A DNA stretch of 64,000 bases, taken from Bacteroidetes bacterium ADurb.Bin012 (GTDB lineage: Bacteria > Bacteroidota > Bacteroidia > Bacteroidales > TTA-H9). The notes below the pieces were generated by a model that did no database searches, was not told the origin of the DNA, and saw only the letters and a list, made by a program, of their open reading frames with translations. Position numbers and translations under genes: made by a program. Of the stretch, positions 53,811 to 63,237 are shown one piece after another (within the stretch, counting starts at the first letter, position 1; each line of letters begins with the position of its first letter). The DNA is taken from contig MWFC01000003.1 in NCBI GenBank assembly GCA_002071415.1, positions 1 to 64,000 on the forward strand, written 5' to 3'.

Positions 53811-55238
53811 TTAAAAATACAGGTCTCTTTCGCCCTGTTTGATTCTTTCGATTCGTCGGCGTATTTCCTGAGTATTAGCTGTATCGCCCAAATGAGCAAG
53901 ATTTTGTTCTATAGCTTTCCAGCCCATTTGTGCAGTATCTTGAGGAGCATAATCCACTAAATATTCCGAAAGCGTTAGCAGCGCATTTGGTGTACAAAAT
54001 CTTTTAATGAATCCGGGAACGCTGAATTCCATGAAATGCTCGCCCGTTCGCCCTATTCGATAGCAAGCCGTACAGAATGAGGGGATGAAGTCGTTTTGAA
54101 TGAGTTCTTCGATGATTTCATTGAGTGAACGGTCGTCGTTAATTTTGAATTGTTCACGGTTAAGGTCTTGTTCTGCATTAAGATTTTGAGAATAGGTACC
54201 CAATTCCAAGCGTGTTCCGCCATCGATCTGAGAAATGCCGAAGGGGATTACTTCTCTGCGTAGCCTTGGGTTTTCTCTGGCGGTTAAAATCATTCCTGTA
54301 TAAGGAACTGCAAGGCGAAGTATGGCTATGAGTTTGGCAAAATCAGCATCATTCACCAGATAACGTCCATCGATATCGAGAGAAGAAGCATTTTGAATTC
54401 TAGGAAAGCTGATAGTATGTGGTCCCACATTGTAACAAGCCTCCAGATGGTTTGCATGTCTTACCAATCCCATCACTTCGAAACGCCAGTCGTATAACCC
54501 TATCAGGGCACCAATTCCTACGTCATCTATCCCTGCTTCCTGAGCTCTGTCGAGGGCAGTAAGACGCCAGTTGAAATCCGTTTTCTTACCTCCAAGATGA
54601 TATGTCTTATAGGCTTCAGGATGATAGGTTTCCTGAAAAATCTGATAAGTGCCAATGCCTGCTTGCTTTACTGTACGGAAACCATCGATATCGAGTGGTG
54701 CTGCATTGATATTCACTCTTCTGATTTCGCCTTTTCCTTTTTTTACTCCACAAACCAAACGAACCGTATGGGCAATATAATTCGCATCGTAATCGGGATG
54801 CTCGCCATAAACCAGGATGAGCCTCTTTTGGCCGTTATCCTCGAGGGCTTCTACTTCCCTGACAATTTCATCGTCAGTCAGGGTTTTTCTCACAGCAGCC
54901 TTGTTGCTTGTTCTGAACCCACAATATTGACAATTATTGGTGCATTTGTTGCCTATGTATAAAGGAGCGAATAAAACGATTCGGTTCCCATAGATTCGTT
55001 TTTTTAATTCACGTGCTCCTTGCTTAATTTCTTCGACAAGGTCGGTTTCGGTCGCATTGATCAACAGCGCAGTCTCTTCAAGTGTCAGCCGATTTTTTTC
55101 GAGCGATTTGGCTATGGTTTCTTTCACTCTTACCCGATCAGGTTTGGTATGATCGAGCAAATCCCAAATCTCATCCGTGTCGATGAAAGGTTTCATTCTT
55201 TCATCCTTCATTCTGCATTTTTCTGGATTAAATTTCAT
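53811..55238 (-). CDS. hydG: [FeFe] hydrogenase H-cluster radical SAM maturase HydG
   Basis: A 475-residue maturase. The SAM cluster is in YIGNKCTNNCQYCGF. The C-terminal auxiliary cluster motif is Cys-X2-Cys-X22-Cys, starting FIPSFCTACYRIGRTGEHF. HydG cleaves tyrosine to make the CO and CN ligands of the H-cluster. The frame opens with a TTG at 55268, but a TAAATTTG promoter box covers that codon (55266-55273), so the ATG at 55238 is the likely start. HydE and HydF, also needed, are not in the window. Confidence 0.92.
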   Translation of the reverse strand: MKFNPEKCRMKDERMKPFIDTDEIWDLLDHTKPDRVRVKETIAKSLEKNRLTLEETALLINATETDLVEEIKQGARELKKRIYGNRIVLFAPLYIGNKCTNNCQYCGFRTSNKAAVRKTLTDDEIVREVEALEDNGQKRLILVYGEHPDYDANYIAHTVRLVCGVKKGKGEIRRVNINAAPLDIDGFRTVKQAGIGTYQIFQETYHPEAYKTYHLGGKKTDFNWRLTALDRAQEAGIDDVGIGALIGLYDWRFEVMGLVRHANHLEACYNVGPHTISFPRIQNASSLDIDGRYLVNDADFAKLIAILRLAVPYTGMILTARENPRLRREVIPFGISQIDGGTRLELGTYSQNLNAEQDLNREQFKINDDRSLNEIIEELIQNDFIPSFCTACYRIGRTGEHFMEFSVPGFIKRFCTPNALLTLSEYLVDYAPQDTAQMGWKAIEQNLAHLGDTANTQEIRRRIERIKQGERDLYF

Positions 55239-55265
55239 TGACCAATTGAATTTAAAATTCTTTTG

Positions 55266-55273
55266 CAAATTTA
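55266..55273 (-). promoter_or_regulatory. -7 box for hydG
   Basis: Minus-strand TAAATTTG fits TAnnTTTG in the short gap after rex, giving hydG and the TM1266-family gene a separate transcription start and a leader of about 20 bases. Confidence 0.5.
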
Positions 55274-55310
55274 CGACTAATAAGAGCCCTATATTATTCT
55301 ATACAGAAAA

Positions 55311-55946
55311 TTATAGTTGTTTCTTAACGTAATAAGCCACTTTTTCTAAAGAAGTAATCATGTCAATTTCTTCGAGATAGACATGCGGAGGCACATTTAA
55401 TGGTTTTGGGGAGAAATTAAGAATTCCCTTTATTCCGGCCATAACGAGTCGTTCGGCTACGATAGCGGCATTATCAGCCGGAACAGTAATAATAGCTATG
55501 CTAATTTCTTCCTCAACGATGATCTCCTGCATTCTTTCGCTGGAATAACAATGAACACCAGCGTAGATTTTCCCGATCTTATCGGGGTTATTGTCGAATC
55601 CAGCCACGATATTGAGTTTTGATCTCTTACCACTAAAATAGCCAATGAGAGAACGCCCAAGATTCCCAATTCCAACTATGGCAACTTTTAATCCTTCTTC
55701 CGTATCGAGGATCAAACCAATCAGATCTATCAATTCCTTTACATCATAACCTTTTCTTAACGTGCCGGAATAGCCTATGAGCATAAGGTCACGACGCACT
55801 TGTACCGGTGTAATATGATGAATCAGAGCAATCTCATGTGAAAAAATATGATGCTTCCCCTGCGATAAGCATATAAGAAGATTTCGTCGGTATTGGCTCA
55901 ATCTTTCAATGGTTTTATCGGGTAAAGACCTGTGGCTCATCTTCAT
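55311..55946 (-). CDS. rex: Redox-sensing repressor Rex
   Basis: A 211-residue NADH/NAD+-sensing repressor. The N-terminal winged helix includes ITPVQVRRDLMLIGYSGTLRKGYDV; the Rossmann domain has GIGNLGRSLIGYF and the C-terminal GILNFSPKPLNVPPHVYL. Rex leaves DNA when NADH is high, opening fermentation and hydrogenase genes. It is the last gene of the hydCBA-sensor-regulator series, 11 bases after the receiver-kinase hybrid. Two Rex-like palindromes stand before hydC at 63771-63805, so Rex probably controls its own operon. Confidence 0.92.
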   Translation of the reverse strand: MKMSHRSLPDKTIERLSQYRRNLLICLSQGKHHIFSHEIALIHHITPVQVRRDLMLIGYSGTLRKGYDVKELIDLIGLILDTEEGLKVAIVGIGNLGRSLIGYFSGKRSKLNIVAGFDNNPDKIGKIYAGVHCYSSERMQEIIVEEEISIAIITVPADNAAIVAERLVMAGIKGILNFSPKPLNVPPHVYLEEIDMITSLEKVAYYVKKQL

Positions 55947-55957
55947 AGATAAATGAT

Positions 55958-57100
55958 TTATAGAATGATATCGGTTAAGGACTGAACAGGCAGGGTTACG
56001 ATGAAAGTGCTCCCCACGTCAGGTGTACTTTGCACGGATATATTTCCATTATATGTATCGACAATCTTCTTTACAATAGATAATCCCAAACCACTGCCTG
56101 TGATATTTCTTGTCTTTTCATTTTTTATCCTTACAAATTCCTGAAACAGACGAGAGGTTTCTTCTTCGGTCATACCTATTCCGGTATCCGATACTTCGAT
56201 CACTAAATTATTTTCATCCTTATGTATTCTAACAGTAACACTTCCACCTTCCTTATTGTATTTTACCGCGTTTGATATCAAATTATTAAAAATAATTTCC
56301 ATGTCGGAGGCATCGGTTTCAAATTCCAGGTCTTTAGGACAATCGAGCTTTATCTTCACATCACGCTGTATAGCCATAGGTTTTGAAGTATCAATAGAAG
56401 TTTGAGCTATAGCACAAATATTGAGTCTTTCGATTTTCTTTTCTTTTTCACCCGTTTCGATGCGCGTCATATCGAGCAAGTCTAAAATAAGTGTACGCAT
56501 GCCTTTAATACGTGCTAACGAACGGTCGATTACTTGAGCGTAGTCGTCAATTTTATCACCAAGCTGTTTCTCCTTCATCATTTGCAGATACCCTTCTATG
56601 GCATTCAAAGGAGCTTTTAATTCATGACTCAAGACGGATAGAAATTGGAAACGGATTTGTTTCCCGGCAATATTCATTTGCTGGGTCATACGTTTGAGAA
56701 AAATATGTTTTGTCGTAGATTCTATCACCGATCTCAATTCTTGAGGAGTAAAAGGCTTTGGAACGAAGTCGTGTGCCCCATCTTTAGTTGCTCTGACGGC
56801 CAGATCGAGGGAGGCATAGGAAGTAATCATAATGACTACTATGTCGAGTTTTTTGTTCTTAACATACGAAAGCACTTCCACACCCTGGATACCGGGGAGT
56901 TTATTATCGAGCAAGACAATATCGGGCTGATGGTTATTGATGATTTCGATAGCTTCTTCGCCAGTAACAGCGTCGAGTATCTCGAATTCATAAGGTTCGG
57001 TCATAAAGGGATAATCCACTTGGAAATTATCGAGTATGCGATGTATGCCTGAGCGAATGAAAGGCTCATCATCTACTACCAAAATCTTGAGTTTTGCCAT
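55958..57100 (-). CDS. Receiver-histidine kinase hybrid
   Basis: A 380-residue cytoplasmic protein: receiver domain (1-125; Asp65 phosphoacceptor, Lys115 in FVPKPF), HisKA dimerisation domain with His159 in SVLSHELKAPLNAIEG, and HATPase with DTGIGM and GSGLGLSIVKKI. There is no membrane segment and no DNA-binding domain. The receiver in front of the kinase suggests it is controlled by phosphoryl transfer from another kinase, plausibly the hydrogenase-like kinase three genes upstream. Its own target is not visible. Confidence 0.88.
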   Translation of the reverse strand: MAKLKILVVDDEPFIRSGIHRILDNFQVDYPFMTEPYEFEILDAVTGEEAIEIINNHQPDIVLLDNKLPGIQGVEVLSYVKNKKLDIVVIMITSYASLDLAVRATKDGAHDFVPKPFTPQELRSVIESTTKHIFLKRMTQQMNIAGKQIRFQFLSVLSHELKAPLNAIEGYLQMMKEKQLGDKIDDYAQVIDRSLARIKGMRTLILDLLDMTRIETGEKEKKIERLNICAIAQTSIDTSKPMAIQRDVKIKLDCPKDLEFETDASDMEIIFNNLISNAVKYNKEGGSVTVRIHKDENNLVIEVSDTGIGMTEEETSRLFQEFVRIKNEKTRNITGSGLGLSIVKKIVDTYNGNISVQSTPDVGSTFIVTLPVQSLTDIIL

Positions 57101-57114
57101 TTTTGAATATTTTA

Positions 57115-57507
57115 TTATTTTAACAATTTATTGATTTCCCGAATCAATTGGTCGGGACGCAGACCTTTTGGTAAAAACAGGTCGGCCTTGATCCATCGAG
57201 AATTCATGCCCAGTTCTGTTTCAAAACTTATGCCTGTTTCGGCAGTAACAGCAGTAAAAATAATTACAGGAACATCGGGATACAATCTTTTGATTTGATA
57301 GCTCAGAATAAAACCACTATCTTCATTTTCCATCATCAAATCAACTATGGCCAGATCGGGTTTGGTGCGTTCTATGATTTTTTGAGCTTCTCGCTGGCTT
57401 TCGGCCGTAATTACCCGAAATCCATTCTTTTCGAGCAATACCTGCAACTGGAACAAGTAATCGGGATCATCATCGACAATAAAAATCGTTTTCTTATGAG
57501 CTTCCAT
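57115..57507 (-). CDS. Stand-alone response regulator receiver
   Basis: A 130-residue single receiver domain (CheY-like): acidic pocket Asp12-Asp14 region in IFIVDDDPDY, phosphoacceptor Asp56 in LAIVDLMMENED, and Lys in FLPKGLRPD. The insert after Asp56 (MENEDSGF) and the loop with FETELGMNSRW are longer than in CheY. It has no output domain, so it probably passes phosphate to or from the flanking kinases. It lies 27 bases after the sensor kinase and 14 before the hybrid. Confidence 0.88.
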   Translation of the reverse strand: MEAHKKTIFIVDDDPDYLFQLQVLLEKNGFRVITAESQREAQKIIERTKPDLAIVDLMMENEDSGFILSYQIKRLYPDVPVIIFTAVTAETGISFETELGMNSRWIKADLFLPKGLRPDQLIREINKLLK

Positions 57508-57534
57508 GATGGTAATTTTTTTATAATGAAATTG

Positions 57535-59529
57535 TTAAACTGAATTGGGGTTGCGGGGTAAGGTAATTGTAAAAATTGTTCCTGTAGGCCCTTCTTCTTT
57601 ATTGTTATTCGACATGACGCTAATCTGGCCTTTGTGCATTTTCACAATTCCATAGATGAGCGGAAGTCCCAAGCCAGTGCCTTTGCCCAGCTCTTTGGTA
57701 GTGTAGAAGGGAGTAAATAGCTTGTCCATATTTTCCTTCTCGATGCCTATGCCTGTATCGGCAACTTTAATAATAACTTCATGAAGATTGTCTTTAAGGG
57801 TGACAGTAATTTCGCCGCCTTCGGGAGGCATAGCTTCAATCGCATTTTTTTCGAGATTTGTCAAAACCTGCATCATCTGTTCTTGATCAAGGAAACAGAT
57901 AGGGTCTTTCATTTCTGAAATCATTCTTGTTTTCACATTATCGGGTTTAACCACCGAATCGAGGCTTCGTTGAACTAATTGTTCCAGATGGGTCTCAGTC
58001 AGATTGACTTGATTTTTACGTGCAAAATTGAGTAAACCACTTACAATTTTCTTACAGCGATTGGCTTGCTCCACAATCAATTCCAGATCCTTACGCAGGG
58101 GATCATTCTCAGGCCGTTCTTCCATCATAATATTAGCATACATTGTAATAACTCCCAAAGGATTATTGAGTTCATGGGCAATACCGGCAGAAAGCTGACC
58201 CATGTGTGCCAATTTTTCCGATTGTTTTAAAGCCGCTTTGGCATGAGCAAGTTTTTCGTTGGTGATGTTCAGGTCATTGATGGATTTATGTAACTTTTCG
58301 ATGGTATAGGGCAGGCACATTTCGGGCTCTGCAAAGCCCTGAGCAATTGCTATGGCATGTTCCTCGCAAGTGTCATAACCGCATGCTCCACAGTTCAAAT
58401 AATCTTGAGGCGAGAGCTTACCTATTTTAACCAATGCTTCCTCGATTTGTTCTTTGGTTGGCAAAGGTTTACGTCTGTCTTCGGGGGTAAAATGTGCACT
58501 GAAATCGAGCTGATCGAATTTTTTTACATAATACTCTCTTTTTTGCTGACTGGTTTGATTCAGTTTCTGCTTTACATAATTGGCCACGAGCGTTCTTCTG
58601 ACGTATCGCTTCCCATTTTTTCCCATACCTGCTCCCATGATGCATCCCTTGCAGCATAATAATTCTAAATGATGAGTACTGACGAGGCCATCGTCGAATT
58701 CTCTAACAGCTTCCTTAAAGCTTGGGCTACCCTCGGCAATAATAATATTCCTTTCTGTTACATCCTCGCGGATATTCGTTGTTTGCAGAAGCCCCCTGCT
58801 CACCGGGAAGATTGCTCCTTTCCCTGCATAAGGAGGATCGAATTCGGAAGGACTTGCATTCTGAGGTGTAATGTCGTACTCATAAAACATCTCGCGAAGT
58901 TCAGTAAAGGTAAGCGCTTCGTCCACTTCAGAGCTCTCGGCCTTTTTAGCTATACACGGGCCAATGAAAACGGTTTTGATATTTTCGCCGTATTCAGCTT
59001 TTACACATCTATTCAAGGCAACCATAGGCGAAACAATAGGCGCCAGCCTATCCACAAGATGGGGATAATAATGCCGGATATAAAAGGTAACCGAAGGGCA
59101 ATCGCTAGTGATGATGCCTTTGTCGGTAGGTTTGTTCATAATTTCGGCATATCTTCGGGCTACCATATCAGCTCCAAAACCCACTTCACATACATATTCA
59201 AATCCCAAAGCTCGCACCATACCAATAAATAAATGGTAATCGCTTATTTCTTCAAATTCGGCCGGAAAACTGGGCGCTATCAATGCTGCAACAGGATCGC
59301 TCCCCTCGAGCAATTCCTTTACTTCGGCTTGAGAATGTAAAAATATCTTGGCTCCCTGGCTGCAAACTCTCACACAATTTCCACAACCTATGCACCGCTC
59401 GCTCATTACCTCAGCCTGCCCATTGACTATACGTATGGCTTTCACTGGGCATTCGCGTACGCAGGTATAACATACCCTACATCGATCCTTCACCGTAAAA
59501 ACCAATTGATTCTTATAGGATTTGCTCAT
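57535..59529 (-). CDS. Sensory [FeFe]-hydrogenase-like histidine kinase
   Basis: A 664-residue soluble fusion. Order: two [4Fe-4S] ferredoxin motifs (Cys17-27; Cys46-56), an [FeFe] hydrogenase large-subunit domain (about 75-320), a third Fe-S module (Cys380, 383, 388, 405; CGACGYDTC), a coiled coil, HisKA with His452 in GIAHELNNPLG, and HATPase (DTGIGI, GKGTGLGLPL). In the H-cluster, the ligands Cys144 (TSDCPS), Cys192 (GPC) and Cys292/296 (LCCKGC) remain, but the proton-relay Cys is Asp143. This fits HydDB group C sensory hydrogenases (kinase-linked). I infer H2 or redox sensing. It overlaps hydA by 17 bases. Confidence 0.85.
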   Translation of the reverse strand: MSKSYKNQLVFTVKDRCRVCYTCVRECPVKAIRIVNGQAEVMSERCIGCGNCVRVCSQGAKIFLHSQAEVKELLEGSDPVAALIAPSFPAEFEEISDYHLFIGMVRALGFEYVCEVGFGADMVARRYAEIMNKPTDKGIITSDCPSVTFYIRHYYPHLVDRLAPIVSPMVALNRCVKAEYGENIKTVFIGPCIAKKAESSEVDEALTFTELREMFYEYDITPQNASPSEFDPPYAGKGAIFPVSRGLLQTTNIREDVTERNIIIAEGSPSFKEAVREFDDGLVSTHHLELLCCKGCIMGAGMGKNGKRYVRRTLVANYVKQKLNQTSQQKREYYVKKFDQLDFSAHFTPEDRRKPLPTKEQIEEALVKIGKLSPQDYLNCGACGYDTCEEHAIAIAQGFAEPEMCLPYTIEKLHKSINDLNITNEKLAHAKAALKQSEKLAHMGQLSAGIAHELNNPLGVITMYANIMMEERPENDPLRKDLELIVEQANRCKKIVSGLLNFARKNQVNLTETHLEQLVQRSLDSVVKPDNVKTRMISEMKDPICFLDQEQMMQVLTNLEKNAIEAMPPEGGEITVTLKDNLHEVIIKVADTGIGIEKENMDKLFTPFYTTKELGKGTGLGLPLIYGIVKMHKGQISVMSNNNKEEGPTGTIFTITLPRNPNSV

Positions 59530-61252
59530 TCCCTTCCATTTTTTTTTCTAATCTTCTTCTATGCAAAAACTCAACGGCCTTGTTACTCAAAGGTGCATCA
59601 AAATATTTTTGGTACAGTTCATGAACAATAGGATTTTTGTGGGCTACACGGATATTTTCCTTTTCGTCCATTTCATAAAGAACTTTACTACGGGTTTTAA
59701 TATCCTTATCACTGGCGCCAATTTTTTGTCCTCCTCCATTGATACAGCCGCCAGGGCACGCCATCACTTCTATAAAATTTAAATTTTTCTTGCCCGCTTC
59801 AATTTCTTTCAATAATTTTTGAACCTGACTCATGCCGCTTACCACAGCAGTTTTTACTTTGTATTTTCCTGCCTCCATGGTAAAAAATTTGGGCCCGCTG
59901 CCTGAACGGACTTCTCCAATTTTATAAGGTTCAAGCTCCACGCCCGTCAGTAAGAAATACACCGTACGTAAAATGGCTTCAGTTACTCCACCCGATACTC
60001 CATAAAGTTTGGCAGCCGTACTTCGAATATGAAACGGACTATGTGGCAGCATGGGCTCGATATTATTCACATCTATTCCATACAACTTGATAAACCTGGC
60101 TAATTCACGCGTAGTAAGCACGGCATCAGTCATATTAAGGTCATCTATCAACATTTCCTGCCTCAATATCTCATACTTTTTAGCTGTACAAGGCATCAAC
60201 CCAACAGTGTAAATATCCTCCGCTCTCAGACGCATTTCGCTGGCATAGATTTTCTTGATCAAGACGCTCATTATCTGCTGGGGCGACAATACAGGACTGA
60301 TACAAGGTAAAATCGAGGGATGAAAGGTTTCGGCATAATGCAACCATGAAGGACAGCAGGAAGTAAACATAGGCATGCTTTCTCCCTCACGAATTTGTTT
60401 GGCCAACAAAGAAGCATTTTCCAAAATATTCAAGTCGGTAGCTAAACCTGTATCGAAAACCTTAGAAAAGCCAATTTTACTCAGTGCTGCAACTATAATA
60501 TGATCCGCAGTTTTACCTGCCTTGATTCCAAGATTTTCGTTAAGCCCCACGCTCAATGCAGGGGAAAATTGCGCTACCAGATGTTTCTCTGGATTATGCA
60601 AAGCTTCTTGCACTTTTGCAATGTGTTGCTGTTCCGAGAGAGCACCCGTAGGACAGATCAATATACATTGCCCGCAATGATGACAATTTCTCGAACTTAA
60701 TCCATGATTATATGAGGTTCCTATAGTCATCTGGTTGCCTCTGCCAATAAAGTCAACGGCTGCAACCACCTGCTCGGTTTCGCAAAGTCTGACACAACGG
60801 CCGCATAATATGCATTTGGATGGTTCACGCATGATGCTAACGCTTGCATAATCATTCTTTAAAGTATTCTTACTTCCGCTAAAACGTTTTTCCCTTAAAT
60901 TCAGATCGATAGCAAGGTTTTGTAATTCACAGTTTCCATTGCGTCCACAATAAAGGCAATCGTCGGGATGATTAGAGAGAAGCATTTCCGCTATAGCTCT
61001 TCTTGCTCTGATAACACGAGGTGAATGGGTTTTTATTTTCATCCATTCTTCCACCGGATGGGAACAAGATGGCACTAAATCGGGCCGGCCTTCCACTTCT
61101 ACCACACATATCCTGCAAGCACCCGTTGGAGAATATCCTTCAATATGACAAAGCGTGGGAACAAATACCCCATTCCTTTTCAAGCATTCAAGGATGGTTT
61201 CACCCCTTTGGGCAGTAATGACCTTATTATTAACTTCTATCGAAAACAACAT
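59513..61252 (-). CDS. hydA: NAD-linked [FeFe] hydrogenase catalytic subunit HydA
   Basis: A 579-residue enzyme. N-terminal [2Fe-2S] (Cys35, 46, 49, 63), His-Cys3 cluster (HPDDCLYCGRNGNC), two [4Fe-4S] motifs (CILCGRC; CHHCGQC), then the H-cluster domain. H-cluster ligands are Cys300 (TSCCPSW), Cys355 (MPCTAKKYE), Cys499 and Cys503 (EVMACPGGCINGGG), with proton-relay Cys299 intact, giving the numbering of clostridial CpI. This numbering supports the start at 61252 over one at 61318, which would overlap hydB. With HydB and HydC it should form a trimeric, probably electron-bifurcating, NADH/ferredoxin-linked hydrogenase (group A3). Confidence 0.93.
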   Translation of the reverse strand: MLFSIEVNNKVITAQRGETILECLKRNGVFVPTLCHIEGYSPTGACRICVVEVEGRPDLVPSCSHPVEEWMKIKTHSPRVIRARRAIAEMLLSNHPDDCLYCGRNGNCELQNLAIDLNLREKRFSGSKNTLKNDYASVSIMREPSKCILCGRCVRLCETEQVVAAVDFIGRGNQMTIGTSYNHGLSSRNCHHCGQCILICPTGALSEQQHIAKVQEALHNPEKHLVAQFSPALSVGLNENLGIKAGKTADHIIVAALSKIGFSKVFDTGLATDLNILENASLLAKQIREGESMPMFTSCCPSWLHYAETFHPSILPCISPVLSPQQIMSVLIKKIYASEMRLRAEDIYTVGLMPCTAKKYEILRQEMLIDDLNMTDAVLTTRELARFIKLYGIDVNNIEPMLPHSPFHIRSTAAKLYGVSGGVTEAILRTVYFLLTGVELEPYKIGEVRSGSGPKFFTMEAGKYKVKTAVVSGMSQVQKLLKEIEAGKKNLNFIEVMACPGGCINGGGQKIGASDKDIKTRSKVLYEMDEKENIRVAHKNPIVHELYQKYFDAPLSNKAVEFLHRRRLEKKMEGNEQIL

Positions 61253-61287
61253 GGAACTTCTTTTAATTATAGATATAAACCCTTGAT

Positions 61288-63234
61288 TCAATGAACAGAA
61301 ACTGCATCGAATTTGCAAACATCATAGCATATACCACAGCCAATACACTTGTCCTGCACAATGAAGTGTGGATTGCGCTGAGTGCCTATAATAGCCGAAG
61401 TAGGACACTTGCGGTAGCATATTGTACATCCGGTACATTTTTCAGTATGAATATAGAACGTCCTGAGTCCATTGCAGACATTGGCTCTGCATTTACGTTC
61501 GAAAATATGTTCTTCGTATTCATCACGAAAATATCTGAGAGTGCTGATAACGGGATTAGGTGCGGTTTTCCCAAGTCCACACAAAGAAGTTTCGGCAACT
61601 ACTGTAGCCAATTCTTCAAGCATAAGAACGCCCTTGAATCTTTCGAGAGATTGATGTTCTTGACCTTCAACGGGTTTCTTGGTTATCGACTCGAGAATTT
61701 CCCACATTCTACGCGTTCCTTCTCGGCATGGAATACATTTACCACAACTTTCGTGCTGAAGAAAATTCATAAAGAACCGTGCAATATCCACCATACAGGC
61801 AGATTCATCCATAACTACCAATCCTCCACTCCCCATCATGGCGCCTTCCTGCTTAAGCGACTCATAATCAATGTGGAGGTCCAGACAAGCCTCACCTAAG
61901 CATGCTCCCGAAGGCCCACCTATCTGCATGGCTTTGAAATCCTTAAAATCCTTTATCCCTCCACAAATATCATAAATAATTTCACGAAATGACCTACCCA
62001 TTTCTATTTCTACCAATCCATTGTATTCAACTTTTCCCGTAACGGCAAAGACTTTCGTGCCATGGCTAGTCGGAGTTCCCAAACCGGCAAACCACGTCGG
62101 ACCATTCTGGATAATCAATGGAACATTAGCCAAAGTTTCCACATTATTTATCACCGTAGGATGGCTAAAAAGACCCTGAGTGGCCGGATATGGGGGTTTG
62201 GGCTCGGGAGTTCCTCTTCTTCCTTCCATATTGTTGATCAAAGCAGTTTCTTCACCACAGACAAAGGCACCCGAGCCCATCTTGATATTCAGGTAAAAAT
62301 TTACACTACTATCCAAAATATTGCTGCCGATCAACCCAAATTCCTTTGCACTGTCTATCGCATTTTTTAGAGTTTGTATGGCTTTTTTATATTCTGAACG
62401 GATATAGATAAAAGCCTGGCTTGCTCCAACTGCATATGCAGCTATGGCAATTCCTTCGATAAGTTTATGTGGATCGCCCTCAATAAGCGCCCTGTCCATG
62501 AATGCGCCAGGATCGCTTTCATCGGCATTGCAAATCAGATATTTCTGATCACTTTGGGTTTGACGGGCAATCATCCATTTTTTACCTGTAGCATAACCCC
62601 CGCCTCCGCGTCCCCTTAATCCACTCTGCTCGATAATCTCGCAAATCTCCGTAGACGTATAGTTCTGAATTGCTTTTGCATAAGCCTTGTATCCGCCCCT
62701 TGCCAGATATTCTTCAATGCTCGAAGGATTGATCAAACCACAGTTTTCCAAAACCAAACGTTTCTGTTTCTTGAAAAATGGCAAGCGATTGATAAAAGGA
62801 ACATCTTCCCAGGGAACTAAATGCCGAGATTCGAATTGCCCCAAAACATCGACTGAATCAATAGTATTGTTGAATACAGCGTCGAGCAAAGAATAGACCT
62901 TCTCCGGCGTAATATTCTTAAAGGATATCCTATTCTTACCTGGTAATTGAACATCAACAATGGGTTCGAACTGGCATAAACCTATGCAACCGACCTCTAC
63001 CACATCGGCCTTCATCAAATGATCATTCAGGTACATTTGAATGCTTAGCATGGTTTGACTTGCTCCAGCAATCATTCCGCATGTTCCAGCACCTACGAAA
63101 ATAGTCGGCCTTTCAACCTTTTCACGCCTCAGCAAGGCCACTCTTTCTGCCGTTTGGTGACTGTATTGATCTGGTGGAATCAACAATATGTCGGCAATAT
63201 ATGGGTTCCGATTTTTTTTTGTTTCCTTGCTCAT
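61288..63234 (-). CDS. hydB: HydB, NuoF-like NADH/FMN subunit
   Basis: A 648-residue subunit. The N-terminal thioredoxin-like [2Fe-2S] domain (about 40-125) has Cys in GAGTCGMIAGA, VGCIGLC, one Cys fewer than the NuoE pattern, a variant I recall from other HydB proteins. The FMN/NAD site is in GLRGRGGGGYATGKKW with AICNADES-like LICNADESDPGAF. SLBB and the [4Fe-4S] CGKCIPCREGT follow, and two C-terminal [4Fe-4S] motifs (CTGCTICYRKCP; CIGCGICYDVCK) close the protein. It exchanges electrons between NADH, ferredoxin and HydA. It starts three bases after hydC. Confidence 0.93.
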   Translation of the reverse strand: MSKETKKNRNPYIADILLIPPDQYSHQTAERVALLRREKVERPTIFVGAGTCGMIAGASQTMLSIQMYLNDHLMKADVVEVGCIGLCQFEPIVDVQLPGKNRISFKNITPEKVYSLLDAVFNNTIDSVDVLGQFESRHLVPWEDVPFINRLPFFKKQKRLVLENCGLINPSSIEEYLARGGYKAYAKAIQNYTSTEICEIIEQSGLRGRGGGGYATGKKWMIARQTQSDQKYLICNADESDPGAFMDRALIEGDPHKLIEGIAIAAYAVGASQAFIYIRSEYKKAIQTLKNAIDSAKEFGLIGSNILDSSVNFYLNIKMGSGAFVCGEETALINNMEGRRGTPEPKPPYPATQGLFSHPTVINNVETLANVPLIIQNGPTWFAGLGTPTSHGTKVFAVTGKVEYNGLVEIEMGRSFREIIYDICGGIKDFKDFKAMQIGGPSGACLGEACLDLHIDYESLKQEGAMMGSGGLVVMDESACMVDIARFFMNFLQHESCGKCIPCREGTRRMWEILESITKKPVEGQEHQSLERFKGVLMLEELATVVAETSLCGLGKTAPNPVISTLRYFRDEYEEHIFERKCRANVCNGLRTFYIHTEKCTGCTICYRKCPTSAIIGTQRNPHFIVQDKCIGCGICYDVCKFDAVSVH

Positions 63235-63237
63235 GGT

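Noticed and set aside
55239-55268. A HydG start at the TTG 55268
   Set aside because: The codon lies inside a TAAATTTG promoter box; the ATG at 55238 is downstream of it.
61253-61318. A HydA start at 61318
   Set aside because: It overlaps hydB by 31 bases and adds residues before the ferredoxin fold; starting at 61252 gives clostridial CpI numbering.
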